From Taenia hydatigena (Eukaryota > Platyhelminthes > Cestoda > Cyclophyllidea > Taeniidae), in the NCBI GenBank assembly GCA_036345935.2, contig JADWOT020000002.1, positions 18,849,998 to 18,913,997 of the forward strand: a DNA stretch of 64,000 nucleotides, in the 5' to 3' direction. A program made the position numbers and the translations under genes. How positions within the stretch are numbered: position 1 is the stretch's first letter; every line of letters starts with the position of its first letter. A model generated the notes under the pieces. That model had not been told where the DNA came from. It saw only the letters and a list, made by a program, of their open reading frames with translations, and did no database searches. Below are positions 1-11,931 of the stretch, one piece after another.

Positions 1-525
1 GGGTTGACACGGACAGCTATCACTGGAGTTATCCTTTTGCTTACCTTTCGCTGCCATGCACGCACGTGACGTTCAAATCGTCGTCATCGTTGCTGCTCAA
101 GTTGTTGAATGACTTGGCAGTCCAACCATCCACTTGACCAATAAACTACCCAAGTGACCAACAGTTTGACTAGGGATTATTCCTTGCCAGCAGCTATGAC
201 ACGTTGTCTACGTACTCTAAAGTGCGTAGACAGGCTAGCAGCTCGATCGGTTGATGCTGTCTGTAACGACCTCACAGTCGGAAGTGAATGTGGCTCCTGA
301 TTGATAAGCTGTTCAGCATATTGGTTCATTTAATGGTAACAACCTGTATCACCTGGTTATCCAATGGGTGGTACGTTACGCTCTCAACAATCTAGTAGCC
401 AGTCAGTCATTTCAATCGGATTCATATGCTGCTGTTGATAGCCTGACTAGGCGATCAACCAAACATCCATCTAACCAACAGCCCAAACTGGGATATGGAT
501 AGGCCATGGAAATGGCTTCACTAAA
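1..525. other. No recognised feature at the left edge
   Basis: Nothing assignable. A plus-strand frame is open from base 3 to about 131 and runs off the left edge, so it could be the end of an exon that starts outside the window. The rest is broken in all frames. Confidence 0.3.
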
Positions 526-930
526 ATGACCTTTCGAGTGTGCTTCATCACCTCTTTCTCCTATGTTCACGCAAGCCGTTTATTAGTAAAAATGGAACGG
601 ATTGGAGTGAATTCCTTCACGCTGGATTGTAAGCTCGGCTGCCAGCGATCAAAGAATGTCGTTTTCGTTAATGCCACTCTAACTCCAAATGATGACAACT
701 GCGGGAATCCTCTTCACTGTGTCGGCAACCTTGCTCTAAGTCACATGAGAGGGCAAACTGCACTTCTCTCAACTAGTTTCGAGCACCGAACGGAGCAAAT
801 AAAGCAAAAATGTAGTGCAATTTGCTCTGAGGTGGGAACGCAACAACTGATGCCAATGTTGAATGACTTCAACCTCGTTTATCTATTCGTCGGCACTCAT
901 GCAGATTTGATGCCTGGCCAATCACCCTAG
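526..930 (+). CDS. Unassigned ORF, 134 codons
   Basis: The frame starts at an ATG and stays open for 134 codons. I do not recognise the product. It has a short hydrophobic start (FITSFSY), a cysteine-containing middle (LDCKLGCQ, CSAICSE) and no clear transmembrane segment. No splice signal or poly(A) signal is obviously tied to it. An ORF this long is close to what chance gives in 64 kb of six-frame sequence at this base composition, so it may be an exon, a relic or noise. Confidence 0.15.
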   Translation: MTFRVCFITSFSYVHASRLLVKMERIGVNSFTLDCKLGCQRSKNVVFVNATLTPNDDNCGNPLHCVGNLALSHMRGQTALLSTSFEHRTEQIKQKCSAICSEVGTQQLMPMLNDFNLVYLFVGTHADLMPGQSP

Positions 931-2150
931 TTTTGCTTGCCATTGATAACATTTCGACGACCTTATTCAAGGGCTGAAGTAGTCGAGTATCGAGCAATTT
1001 GCAGGTGGAAGTGATCAAATGAGTTGTTGGACGCCCTTTCTTCACGATGTACCATACCAGTCAAAGTAGAATTCTACTCATTGTAGCATTTGAATTCGAG
1101 ATACCGACAAGTCAGTGTGAATCAAGCAGCGTAGCCTAGATGAACAATGTCGACGACATTAAAATGGTGAGGTATTCTTAGTGCTCGGACACATTCAAAT
1201 GCTGGAATGGTTCCTCGTACTCTGCAACACATCTACCATGTCTTACTGACGTTGGCATTTAAAATAAAAGGATTTGATAAGTCCACTCTAACGAAGTTGT
1301 TTTGTCAGGCCACAGATAGTACACAGCCGCTAACTGGGTTCGAAATTGATCACATGCATAACACGACTGCACATGCCTTCTGGTCACCTCCCGACATGGT
1401 ACTCTAAGCTATGGCTCACCTGGTTCAGGTGCATTAAGCAAGCCATGACTCAGACACCAGACGTCTGAGTCATCCACGGCTTGTGCAGAGCTGTCCACTA
1501 TCGCAAAGTGCAATTGTTGTGCTTTCTGTTCGGGACAGACCTCCTTCCATGCTAGTAGTCGTTTCTTGCCTGATGTCCGATACTGAACCTTAAGCGTCGG
1601 ACTAATACCACCACTTCTTAAGTGAAAATGCCGTCATTTGAGTTTGCCCTGTAAAGATTGCGATAATGAGAAAACTACAGCACACAATGCCTCATAACTG
1701 ATTGCAGTCCATACATGCTCTACTTTGGCCTGTTACCACCTCAAGGAGGGCGCACCACACCACAATGGTGGCAATGAGAGGCAAATTCTATCTAATTACA
1801 AAAGCATCGCTATGTCCGTCTCTGCGTGCTGCACCTTGGTGTGGTGTGGCAGCAGTAATAGCATTGAGAATTGTTGGGTGAAATGCGCGACTTCCAACAG
1901 AAGAGTCGCGAATGTCGTACACCATGACAATCACCCCAACCACATGTTCCGCATAATTGGTGCTAGCAACAGGAACCGGAGTACACTTAAAGCAGTGTCT
2001 TCGTGAAGACACTGGTTACGTGAGTAAGGCGCACTCCCTTTCACACCCTACTAGCTGATTATCGACAAAATGGACAGAATGATAGGCAAAACTAAGAACA
2101 AGACAGCAAGGGCAACATTAGACACTCGAAAGAATTGCAAACTATGTCGT
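931..2150. other. Non-coding stretch
   Basis: Only short open frames (66, 93 and, antisense, 74 codons) with no recognisable motif. The one structural element is the hairpin near 1460. Confidence 0.3.
1438..1486. repeat. Imperfect inverted repeat (hairpin)
   Basis: A perfect 10-base stem (TGACTCAGAC at 1446-1455, GTCTGAGTCA at 1463-1472) closes a 7-base loop. A second pairing, GCAAGCC at 1438-1444 with GGCTTG at 1478-1483, extends it outward. There is no T-run to suggest a terminator. It may be a palindromic transposon end or chance; no other copy was noticed in the window. Confidence 0.5.
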
Positions 2151-2401
2151 TTATTATATGGCTTTGCTACAATACAACTTCAGCCGTAAATTGGTAATTG
2201 ATGTAAGAAATAATCTAGTTAAAGAGTGTTGAAGAGGCTGCTATGGTGTTGGAGTTGTGGAGGCAAGTAGGATAATCCAGTTCAGATAAAACACCTTAAA
2301 AAGAAGCGAAGAAGCTTTTAAATTTGAATTTAAATTTCACAGGACTGCGATCTGACTTCTTCAACCAAGCTTCTTCCAACGGTCTCCTTCGCCTTCAACT
2401 C

Positions 2402-2743
2402 TCACGAACACGTTCTATTCGAGCAGGTCTGGCTACAGGACGAGTACGTCCTAGAAGGGCAGGTCTGGCCACAACATGAACACCTCTGATAGCCCACCTT
2501 AAGGAGGTAGAACAGAAGCTGCATCAGCTTTTGCAAATCGCTCTGTCCCACCACACTTTCTTCAAGCACAGCTCCTTCCAGTTCTCCCAACTCTCTGCTG
2601 ACCATCAAATTGTCAGCGTTACATTGTCCTCTGTTGTACAACCACTTGAGCAAATAGATGATCAGTTTGGTTATATCATCCCTGGTCCACTGATATGTGT
2701 TGCACGTATTGCCTGAGCATGAGCCGCAACTCCCTCCATCCAT
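2402..2743 (-). CDS. Cysteine-rich small protein, unassigned
   Basis: An ATG-started minus-strand frame of 113 codons with 11 cysteines clustered at the two ends: GSCGSCSGNTC at the start, and SCCGQTCPSRTYSSCSQTC near the stop. The middle, about residues 20-85, is cysteine-poor and looks helical, with two LLxYLLK-like stretches. The C-terminal cysteine block arises from a short tandem duplication: the bases CCAGACCTGC recur 36 bases apart. A possible minus-strand poly(A) signal AATAAA lies near 2150-2157. An upstream ATG followed by GTGAGT (minus strand, near 2820-2838) could be a first exon, but no in-frame junction was found. There is no signal peptide at the ATG used. Family unknown. Confidence 0.35.
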   Translation of the reverse strand: MDGGSCGSCSGNTCNTYQWTRDDITKLIIYLLKWLYNRGQCNADNLMVSRELGELEGAVLEESVVGQSDLQKLMQLLFYLLKVGYQRCSCCGQTCPSRTYSSCSQTCSNRTCS

Positions 2744-3752
2744 GACCGCAAATGTTGTGGTGGAGATTGTTTATTATTCTCTGATGTTTCGTGCAATTAT
2801 TTTATGCTGCTTTGAACTCACCTGATCCTCATGCATGGTGGCACATGGCCGTACTTTGGTCATCCATGTGATTGCCTTTATCATAGCCTTCAGGTGTCTT
2901 CACACTTCTACTTCTTCGGTCACCGAAGAGCACAAATGGTTTAATTTGAAACGCGCCAAAGCAAGCCTATTTAGCAGGAAAGCAAGTGAGTGTAATGCAT
3001 TCTGTGTCTCTCTCATCCACTTCCGATTTCATACCTTTGATATGAGAGGGGGCGCAGTCTGCAAAGGCCATCCCAACTCCAAAGTCGCCTGTCTAATCTT
3101 GCAGGTAATAAGCACTTTCGAACCCCTAAATTAGTTCCTTGTTGCATGCACCTCGCGAAATCTCGGCACTTTAATGCATTATATCTTGTTTAATAAGTTG
3201 ATATACGTAAGTAATACAGGTATGCTCCAGTTCAATGTACCCGCATCTCCACTCAATGACCTACACTTTTGCTTTCGTTTGGATGCCTATCCGTTTGGCT
3301 AGAATCCTGTCAGCTTGCCTGCCTCCCCAATGCCTTGTTAGGCATGCGGGCTCATTACTTGTCCTAACATCTAGCAAGCTGCAGCATTGTCTTCTCTTTT
3401 TTCGACTACCTGTGCCTTAGCCTCACACATTGTCTCGGTTCCTCTCTCCTCCCGCCCAACTCCTCCCAGTCGATTGGTCATCTCTTCCACCATCGCCTCA
3501 ATGTCTGCCTGCCTGAGGCCTGTATATTTGACTGCATTTCCACTGGCTTGCCTACCCACTCACTGCTACGCTAGACTCTCTAGCTTGATGACTGCTTTGA
3601 TTTCTGGCAGGCTGCGGCAATTGGCCATTAATACGAGCTGCTCAATCAAATGCTTTCCACTGCATGTCGATAAAAGGCCATGACAGAGTTGTTTTTGATC
3701 ATAAAGAATGAATGCATTATTGCATTTGCGATGAATTATAATACATATCTAG
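2744..3752. other. Non-coding, pyrimidine-rich part at 3235-3700
   Basis: The plus strand is rich in CTGCCT and CTC words from about 3235 to 3700, which keeps several frames open on both strands without giving a protein-like composition. No gene is called. Confidence 0.3.
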
Positions 3753-4163
3753 CTAGACGTTCTCCATAATGCTTTCTAATATATTCATACTCTTTACTAT
3801 AGCCAAATGTAGGGTGTAATCTGAGGAATATTCGTGAACTAACTCGTTTGCATTGGTCATTGTCGAGTGGCATTTATTACTGCCAAGGTGCGAATTAATG
3901 CTTTCTATACCACGAAGACATTTACCTATTCGTTGCATGTGCGTCTCGTAAGCAGCAGTTGCAAGCAGTGTCGTAGGAGTTGAGGTCAAACTCCCTCTCC
4001 AACGGAATTTGTAAGCCGCCACGTTCTGCAGTTTCGTGCATTTAAAGAAGTCCAGGCACTGGACATCGTAGAAGTTCAAACGCTTGTTGGATTTGTGGCT
4101 GAGGCAGGCTTTGATGAATTTCCTATGATACGTTCTTTTAGTAAGTTGAACACAAATTTCCAC
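3753..4163 (-). CDS. Unassigned ORF, 136 codons
   Basis: A minus-strand ATG frame of 136 codons. The composition is balanced, with charged, aromatic and aliphatic residues mixed; an example is the C-terminal LHLAIVKSMNILESIMENV. There is no signal peptide, no membrane segment and no motif that I recognise. No splice or poly(A) evidence was found. It may be an exon of an unknown gene or chance. Confidence 0.22.
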   Translation of the reverse strand: MEICVQLTKRTYHRKFIKACLSHKSNKRLNFYDVQCLDFFKCTKLQNVAAYKFRWRGSLTSTPTTLLATAAYETHMQRIGKCLRGIESINSHLGSNKCHSTMTNANELVHEYSSDYTLHLAIVKSMNILESIMENV

Positions 4164-4796
4164 TAATGCACGCTTGTCGATATAATTTAGAACGGATCAA
4201 GAGCGCTAATTTTTCGTGGTATGCAAATAGCAAACTTGACACTTTTCTGCCACAATTGGTTTTACTTCCAAAAGTTTGCTGCTTCATCATCACTGGCTTC
4301 ACATCTACGTTTATTTTTTTCCGTTTGTTTTTACATGTGACTGGTCGTGCTTCAGTTTTGATTGCGAAGTTACGACATTCTAGCTAATAAATAGCCGATC
4401 TGTGTAGAGACGCTTGAATTGACACAAACATACGCGCATATTTGTCCCCAAAACTAATGACTGGAGGACTCAAATACAATGAACAGGTGGACGGGAAATT
4501 GTCGTACATGGAGCTCACAACTCTTTTTGTTTTCACCCTTGGCAAGATATTCTAAGTCCCTTAATTAAGTGATGGTTGTATAAAATAGCCAAAAGAATAG
4601 GAAATCAGGGCTTAGGATGAATTTCGATGGATGTGAATGTAAACATTGCATTAACACTGCGTAAGATGCGGAGCAATCAGGTACACATCATCATTCGGGA
4701 GCAGTTCATCCTTGGAAGAGCCTCCAAGTGACACATTGGTGATGGTGACAGGTACAACCATCAAATGAAGGCAAGTGGTTCATCTTTCCTCTTTGG
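4164..4796. other. Non-coding stretch
   Basis: One T-rich open frame of 73 codons, 4166-4387, has no motif. Frames around 4690-4730 contain REQFILGR, which could be an eroded juxtamembrane/kinase start belonging to the next entry, but this is too weak to call. Confidence 0.25.
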
Positions 4797-5240
4797 TGAT
4801 TAACTCCTACTCGTAGTATATGCGAGGATCCTGCTCTGCAGATTGTTGTAACTGATTATCATCGCTTTCTGAGGGTTGACGAATCCACACCAACTCAATT
4901 CTTCATCACGCCTGGATTATATTCTCTATTAAACAAGCCCAAGAGAAGGCTCGTAAAAGCACTTCATTTAATGCTACCAACTTATGCGATTCCGCAGAGC
5001 AGCCTTGAAGCATGCCCAACGGTGAGTGAACTATTTCTGCTGCTGCGTTATCTTGCAGAAAAGTAGTGCATATCCATCCCTACCTGCAGTTAGCAAAGGA
5101 AAGACACACTTTGGATGCACAAAAATTGACAGGATACGTCGCTGACTTTGGAGTTGGCAAATACTATTTCGTCGCAGCACTAGAGAAATGGAAATAGTGC
5201 CTATCAGACTTGTGGACAACTTATGTGCTCCTGACGAGGT
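4797..5240 (+). pseudogene. Decayed protein-kinase fragment, tyrosine-kinase-like
   Basis: Removing a 37-base intron (5022-5058) joins two pieces in one frame. They read as kinase subdomains VI-VII: an ALKHAQRKVVH helix-to-loop segment, then an eroded catalytic loop, then YVADFGVGKYY with the magnesium-binding DFG at 5144-5152. About 20 codons later, in another frame, comes MEIVPIR, in the place of the P+1 loop (LPIRW-like) of receptor tyrosine kinases. The HRD motif is lost, the upstream part needs a frame change to match (stops at about 4951 and 4966), and a stop follows the DFG region. Upstream, a frame from 4797 is open for about 75 codons with no clear match. Known of the family: HRD and DFG are essential for catalysis. 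Inferred: a dead receptor-kinase fragment copied with its intron. A chance DFG match is the alternative. Confidence 0.38.
5022..5058 (+). other. Candidate 37-base spliceosomal intron
   Basis: GTGAGTG at the 5' end and a pyrimidine-rich tail ending TTATCTTGCAG. Excision joins the kinase-like frame across the gap without a stop. Mini-introns of 30-40 bases are common in flatworm genes. It supports both the kinase reading and a flatworm source. Confidence 0.4.
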
Positions 5241-6068
5241 TGCGACAGCCAATGCATGAAGACAATTAATGCAAGCCCCACTTTTACGAAAAATTGCTGG
5301 ATTTTGTGGTCTCTGCTACTCTCAATTTGGTCGTCTTAGCCCTTCTCATTTGCCTGCGTCAATTCTTGCCCTTATTGGAGAGGTTAGTAAGATTGACAGC
5401 CTCTCAGGAGCAGGCGAAGAATAGCAATCGTTCTGTTAGAAGGAAATAAAAGGAGTGATTTGATGAGGCAGGTGGAAAAGAAAATGGAAAGAAGCAATAA
5501 AAGGGGGAAGGACTTGGAAGAAAATATAGTGATACTAGGCTTTGATGGCTATGCAGAGTGCGTGGAGCTCATTGCAAACACTTTATTTTTTTCCATTTTG
5601 ACATCAATTTTATTCATTTGTTCATCTACCCTGTGTTCAAGCAAATTTTAGGAGCATGCTCAGAGCAATTTATTGGAATAAATACATTCAAGGATGAACA
5701 TGAAGCTGGTGCTCGTGCTGTAAACTCACAGACTTCTCTTGACAGGTCCAGCCGGAAAAGCTATCATCTAATTTGATGGAAAGAGGATCGCAGCAAAGTG
5801 AAGCTAAAGGAACGCAAAGGAAGGGATGTCATCATCTGGCCTTAATTGCTACAGATTCCAACACTTCCTAGCGCTCTTGCCTTTTGAAGCCCTTTGAACG
5901 GAGAAGGGAGCAGCAGTGAGGAAACAAAGGGCACAGTCTACGAGGACAAAACAAAGTAGGGGAAGGTTGTTGAGGATGAAATGATGCAGCGTAAACAATA
6001 CCGTAGAGTGCTGCGACGTCTTGATTTCCTCGTGTTATTCTGATTGAATTCTACCTCCTTGACACGTG
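5241..6068. other. Non-coding stretch
   Basis: Short frames only (63 and 72 codons). An acceptor-like TTGACAG at about 5739-5745 opens a 40-codon frame that I cannot assign. Part of this stretch may belong to the Gypsy remnant that follows, but no reverse transcriptase motif was seen. Confidence 0.25.
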
Positions 6069-6310
6069 CAGAATGGATCAGTGGAACGTGCTACATGCAG
6101 TGTGTCTCGTGGTCTATTGCAGAGTCATGTTTGCTGGCTGATGGAGCACATTTTATTTTAGTTGTGATTTGGCAGATGAATTAAAGTGTCTGTGTGCCTC
6201 TTCATTGTACTGAACTTCACATGCTCTACGGCAGGGAACCAGAAGTGTCAAACCTTTTCTCAAGACCTTCCAACTTTGAACCGGACGTCAGTTCACGATC
6301 AAAGCAACCT
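6069..6310 (+). mobile_element. Ty3/Gypsy-type integrase remnant
   Basis: Two pieces in different frames resemble the end of the integrase core of LTR retrotransposons. The first, QNGSVERATC..SRGLLQS, is in the place of the P-x-x-x-G-x-V-E-R helix that carries the last catalytic glutamate; it runs into a stop near 6160. The second, ELHMLYGREPEV, near 6212-6247, is in the place of the TP-x-x-L-M-x-GREP motif that follows. The order and roughly 45-residue spacing fit the family. No LTRs, protease or reverse transcriptase are visible nearby, so this is a decayed 3' fragment. The second motif is the stronger evidence. Confidence 0.5.
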
Positions 6311-9300
6311 CAATGCCAACCTTCAAGTCACCACAACAATCCAAATATTTGTGCATTTACAATTTTTCATATTCAGAAAAAAAGGACAAAATTAAAGATA
6401 AATGATATGAATGCAAATGATAATAGCTCACAAGATTCCGACGATTAAGATCGTGGTCTTGCTAACGGCAAATTCTTCATCTGCTTCAAATCTATGGTTT
6501 CATACTTTACTTTTTCAACACTTAAGTACTATGCATGACCTACATTCTAAAGATATTAGAATGTCTATCATTGCGGTAAATATCTGGCGAGAAAAGTGCT
6601 TAGCATAGTTGCTCTTACGCTAGATAGCACAATGATGCATTTTGGGGTGGCCCAGACCCTGCAAGTAAAGCGGACGGGAGAAAGAAATACACCTTACGAA
6701 GAAGGGAGGAGGACAAAAGCACCATAGGCACAGGCGCCTATGATGCAACGCATCATGGCGAGCAGGTGTTCATGCTCCTCTATGCAGTCTGCCTACATTT
6801 GTGCCGCCTTCATTGTGCAGTCCATCTCACTAAATTCATTTCCTTCGCTGCACTATCGCTGCCTTCCACTCTCGCAGACCCTAAGGAGGGAGCAAATTGA
6901 ATATGAGTAGGGCTAGGAGCAGAACCCGTTCATCAGCCTTCCCACCACACTTGTAATATGGTGAATTGATTCGCAGGGATCGAAAACGTCAGCAGTCCTC
7001 TACCGCCATTACAATTCACTACGAAGCATCACGACATCCATGTTTTGCTTTCGGGAATCATCATCATCGTCCTCATTCTTTGCACAAAGCGAACCATTTT
7101 TTATGATAACCATTTGCTATCGCAGACGTCACAGCCTGCTTTATACCAATGACGTTCCTTTTCCCAATTTTACTCTACAACCTAAGTCCACTACTCATTT
7201 TAGCCCTCCCGTAAAAGGTAACGATTCACATTCGCAATCAAACTGCTCCAAATGCTAGCGCTCTCTATCCTTGAGATCGATTCTTCAACCGATATATCGA
7301 GTCTGCATCAAATATGACCCGAGCGAAAGGTCACAGCTGAATCTGTTTGCCAAGGGAATACCGGCGGTCATACAGAAATGACATCTGAGCATGAGGAAGA
7401 GCGATTTAAGCATTGCCTTTATTAATATTTGATAAATTTGGCCCCATAGATTAGCTTCTGTGGCAGTCAGTTCTGAAGAATTGATTTTTATTGAAAAACT
7501 GCACAGCCAAGTGACATTGCTCCTTCTGCCCTCGGATTTAGAATATGATTAATTAAGGGCAATGAAATCAAAATTGGCACAAAGGATTGATAATAATAAT
7601 AAAGTGACACTTTCCATCCTTCTGCCACTGTTAGCGAGAACCTAGCTGGTGCATAATCATGGGGCTCGCTTAATGTGCGGAATTTTGTAACTTCATTTCC
7701 ACAGAGCCTGCACAAGACTGCAAAAAATAAGGCCTTCACTGAGTTAATTCTGTAAGTGCGAATGTGTTGCATGAATAACGGTCAAATGGTTTTAGTAAGA
7801 ATAGAAGTTATTTTGACAAGTGACACAAGAGAATATTGAGAAGATCACCTGAAAGGACCCTTAGCTGACAAATTAGGGGGAATAAATGTCCCTGCTTCTC
7901 ATCTTAGCCGGCAATGTCTAGTACTCTACTGAGATCCCACTTCACTGGTCTCATTATCACCTGCCATTTTAAGTTGGGTGCTCTTAACTTGGAGCTACAG
8001 GGGCATGTTGTATGCTGTCCATGCAGCATAACTAACACTCGTTGAAGTCACCTAGTATCAGATGAGAGGTAGGCTGCATTTCTTTCATATTCCTCCAAAG
8101 AGTCCATGTAGCATGAATCACAGTCAGTCTGCAGATATAGATGTGGTAAACAAAGATGCTGGATAGGCAATGCTAGTGTTGAGGTTGGAGTTTACTTGCA
8201 GTGCTGTGTTGGCGCCCGTTAGCCGGGTAAAAAAGCCAATACAATCCGCGACCCCACAGAGCCTATGTGCTTTTGAGTGGCCTTCCAACAAGCGAAGTCG
8301 CTAATGCACTGGGGTTCGCTTTTGTACTTTACTAGAATGGTTAGACTCTCACTGAGGGTGCAAACAATGATTGTGTCTAGCATTGGAAGAAAGTTTTGGT
8401 CAAAGAGGATCTGTGGCGAAAATCTGCGTGAAAATTTACCATAAAATGCACTTCGTAGAGCAATCCTTTGCCACAGCATTGCTTGTGTAGTTACAATGCA
8501 ATTCGCATAGCAGATTCTGTAATGTATATTGCCAAGCACAGAAAGTTTGCAGCACTGAAGAAGCTTAATGAAAAAGATTTGATGCGTTCCGCAAAGTAAA
8601 CGAAAATAGGTTGGGTTGAGGTTATTGCCTCATCTAAACAACCAAAATCGGAGCACACTAACAGAGTATGCAAGATCTTATGCGTTATCTGCAAAAATTT
8701 GTCGTTACCTTCAAAATGAGATGTAGATGGTCGAATATTTGACCTTCCATCACTAAAGAGATGAGAATGACGTTTGCCCTTGGCATCCGGATGATATGAT
8801 TGCCCTCAATCAACGTACTTTGTAGCAGATAGTAAATTGCTCCACTACTGGTGCACTTCAGTGTAGACACTGAGGCCGAATAGATTCTTTTAATTCCATG
8901 GAGAAATAGGTTACAACTCACAAACGGGTTGCAGAATGAGGTTTGATTTCTCTAGTTTGAGCCGTGCACAGACAACTGCTTTAGAGGGCGCAAAGGTGAC
9001 TCACCACGTTTGGCAGAGTGACTTGGAGACACGGAAAAGCTCGACGGGAAAAAAAGGGCTATGGAAAATATCAACACCATTTACAATAGCTGCTGAAAAG
9101 ACGGGTTTTTAACAAGTCCACACCGATGGACTTACTGTCTTGATGGGGCGTAAACAATATTTCGAGCTCTTTTGAGTTGAAAATTATCAGCTCTGTTGAT
9201 TTGGCCACCTACAACAGCACGGTTCCTTGCACAAGTGAGAGTTCCAATGATTGGCGATAAGACGAAACTGTGCTTAGAGCATTTGATAGCCTAACTTTTG

Positions 9301-10700
9301 TGCGTTGAAATGGGAGTGCAAAAAAAATGAAGCAGAAACCGCTGGAAACGCGTCCAGCGAGCGTGAGACTTGTGGAATTAGGAACAAGATCAAGCTTGTA
9401 ATTAATTAGCACGATTGTTAAAGGAAGGCGTTCACGCCTCGCACGGACATCTGCCATGTTGCATTTAGCAACTAACGATGCTCGAAGAAATAACTGGACC
9501 TATTTTCGAATGTATGGACGGCGGAGCCGACTGGTTGTTGGAACATTAAAACTATTTAATGCATCGAAGCTGAAGGAAGGACTTGTGGCTTAGGAGCTTG
9601 TATTAGGCCATCGCGTGCCTAGCATTTTAACTTTTTATGGTAGTTAAAATACTTCGCTTTGAAATCACAAACGAGCTTTTACAAATCACGCTACAAGTTC
9701 CATATATTTACTATTTTCTTGGTCTTCAGACCCTCTAGGTGAGCAGACTGACGTGAAAGGGCACCCACGTTGGCAGCACTTGGAGCAGCGAGCAAAAGCT
9801 GAGGGTATGCGTTTCTGGAACACTCTTGCGCCTCCTATAGTCCTGTCGATTCATCGCGCGGTTCGTGTTCACCAAACGCATCTCACACCCCCAGGAACAC
9901 TCATTAAATGGTCTCTTGACTTCTGGCGTACCGCTTCCGGTGATGTCCTCTGCGGCAGTCCTTCTTCTTATTTTGTTCAAGCCCAAAGCCGTCTTCGTTG
10001 TCAGTAGCAAATGTGGCCTTGTACGGACGCATCTTGACTGATGGTAGAAGTGAGTTACCTTAATGTAGGGTGCTACATTGATTAAGGAGTCGTCGACGAC
10101 GTATACTTGCTTATAGACACAGAGGTAATGAAGGCGGTCCTGTTTGTGCCTGTCTCCTCTAGTTTATTTGTCCTCTTTATCGGAGTGGTTTCTCTTCTGT
10201 CTGATGAAAATCCTTTGATCCACATTTGAGGTTGTTTTTTGACAGGTGGGTTATTACATGGGGCTGCTTAATATCATTTCCTTACCTCATTCTTTCGTGT
10301 GGTTGTTGCTCTGTAAAGAAATTGCGGCGGCTTTTAACATTTAAATGTATTGCAATGTCTGCCGCATTGAGCCGAGCAAAGGGGTTAACTAAACAGAGAG
10401 TACTATTTGCGGAAGTATATGCAATTTTGTGCAAGTATGCTTGTAACGAAACTTTTATTACCAAAGCAACCAACATAAGAATTGAAGCAACAAAGCGATA
10501 GTTAGACCGAGATATCTAAGGTGAAGTTCGCTTGATTTGGCCCTTACTAACCGATTCAAAACTGGATCAATGCGCGACATATGGGAAAACGAAACTGTCC
10601 TCCTATTGGTCTCCGTTTCACATTTCTTTGAAAATGGACTCTCTGTGAAAGGAAACTTATCTTCATAAATCAGTTCGCATTTTTCTTTTTCATTATCAGA
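6311..10700. other. Long stretch without a supported gene
   Basis: Open frames reach only 106 codons (minus, 8219-8539) and none shows a recognisable motif. At 9735-10010 both strands are open over the same interval (84 and 91 codons), so neither can be preferred. The only distinct structure is a pair of overlapping hairpins at 6723-6756. Confidence 0.3.
6723..6756. repeat. Two overlapping short hairpins
   Basis: CATAGGC pairs with GCCTATG (6723-6729, 6736-6742). ATGATGC pairs with GCATCAT around a 3-base loop (6740-6746, 6750-6756). The two stems share three bases, so only one can form at a time. Function unknown. Confidence 0.4.
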
Positions 10701-10919
10701 TTCCTTCAAGACTGTGCACAACCCTCACCTGTGGTGCTCAAGTTAATCCCAACCGTGGGGAATAGTAACACAAGCAGCACCTCAGAAGCCAAGGCACTAG
10801 ACCACAGACATCTAGGCGGTGTACTAGGCAATCGAAGCGAGCTGTCCTTCATCCCACAAGTCACTACAGTGCTGATCCCTGTCAACACTATTTCAACGCT
10901 CCCTTCATTGAAGCAGTAG
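10701..10919 (+). CDS. Candidate terminal coding exon, Ser/Thr-rich
   Basis: A strong acceptor-like tract (CTTTTTCATTATCAG, ending at 10700) is followed by a frame open for 72 codons to a TAG at 10917. The sequence is rich in Ser, Thr and Val with little charge (e.g. VGNSNTSSTSEAK), like an extracellular or linker tail. A GTGAGG donor-like site on the opposite strand (near 10728) and an open antisense frame (10706-10888) give a competing minus-strand reading. Family not recognised. Confidence 0.25.
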   Translation, partial: FLQDCAQPSPVVLKLIPTVGNSNTSSTSEAKALDHRHLGGVLGNRSELSFIPQVTTVLIPVNTISTLPSLKQ

Positions 10920-11931
10920 GGTGACCTTCCACTATGCAGTGTTTAAAAAATGAACTGTTTAGAGCCTACTTTGATAAATTGCACAACTTCGTTTAAAATA
11001 ACACCTTTCAGAGCACTGCATTTCTACAACTTGAATGCTCTGTTTAAAGCATTTGTCGATTCGCTTCGACTGCGTATTTACGTCAAAAGAGCGATTGTAC
11101 CGCGTGAAGCAGTAGTGACCTGCCTGAGGACTCATGAGACAGCAAGTGCGAGGAAGGTGAAGTTTTGTTAGTCACAATCGAACTATTCTTGTTCGAGGAA
11201 TTCCACAACAGTTTCCATGTCCTTATAGCCAATTCTTGTAGACATCCTTGTTCTACTTCGCAGCATTATGCACACTAAGGAATACGAATTATTCTTGTCA
11301 AAAATTAGAAGAAAGTAAATGTTGGCAGTCGGATTAGGCTAAAGTTATAATTTTACACCTACCTGAGGCCGTTTCACCACTTCCTTCTGCCAGCAGCCGA
11401 GGCAACTGTCGTAAACCATGCCAGTGAAGTCACCGTCAATCCAAAAGGGAGGCAACAACTGTCGTGAGCAGCTGTCCACAACAGGCTTTGTTTAATTAGA
11501 CTTCTTGGCGAATCAGGCGGTAACTTCACACCTGCAGACTTCTGCGTATCTAAACGGCTGCCATTGCTACGAGAGGTACAGTAATCAAGATTAGTTTAAG
11601 TACTGTAGCCGATTTTAACACTTGTAACCATTGGGCGGTATAAACTTTGCCAACCCAACGAGTTACGGCCTACGTTGCTTATTTCACTGAAATAAGCGCA
11701 ATGTAGAAATTTGCGCTATTCGCCAGTCATATGGTGGACGTGTAGACAAATAATTTAGTACTGCCCTGCCTCTAGGATCATCTGGTACATTCAGGAGGAA
11801 TCGAGGAGCTCAAATTTTTATGCGAAAAGCTTAACGGGACGAAATAACATGCTGCAACCATCCATTCGGCTTTCAATAGTGAATACTGTGGTTGGACAAT
11901 GCCTAAGAAGGATCTTGTGGAAGTCGTGTAA

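Noticed and set aside
1438..1486. Bacterial-type intrinsic terminator
   Set aside because: No T-run follows the stem and the sequence context is eukaryotic.
8219..8700. Possible reverse transcriptase/RNase H remnant (AFQQAKSL.. LLYFTRMVRLSL on the plus strand)
   Set aside because: Only a few residues fit the Gypsy pattern and the catalytic acidic residues are absent; too weak to report as an element.
9735..10010. Overlapping ORFs on both strands (91 and 84 codons)
   Set aside because: Neither shows a motif, and complementary openness comes from base composition; no reason to choose one.
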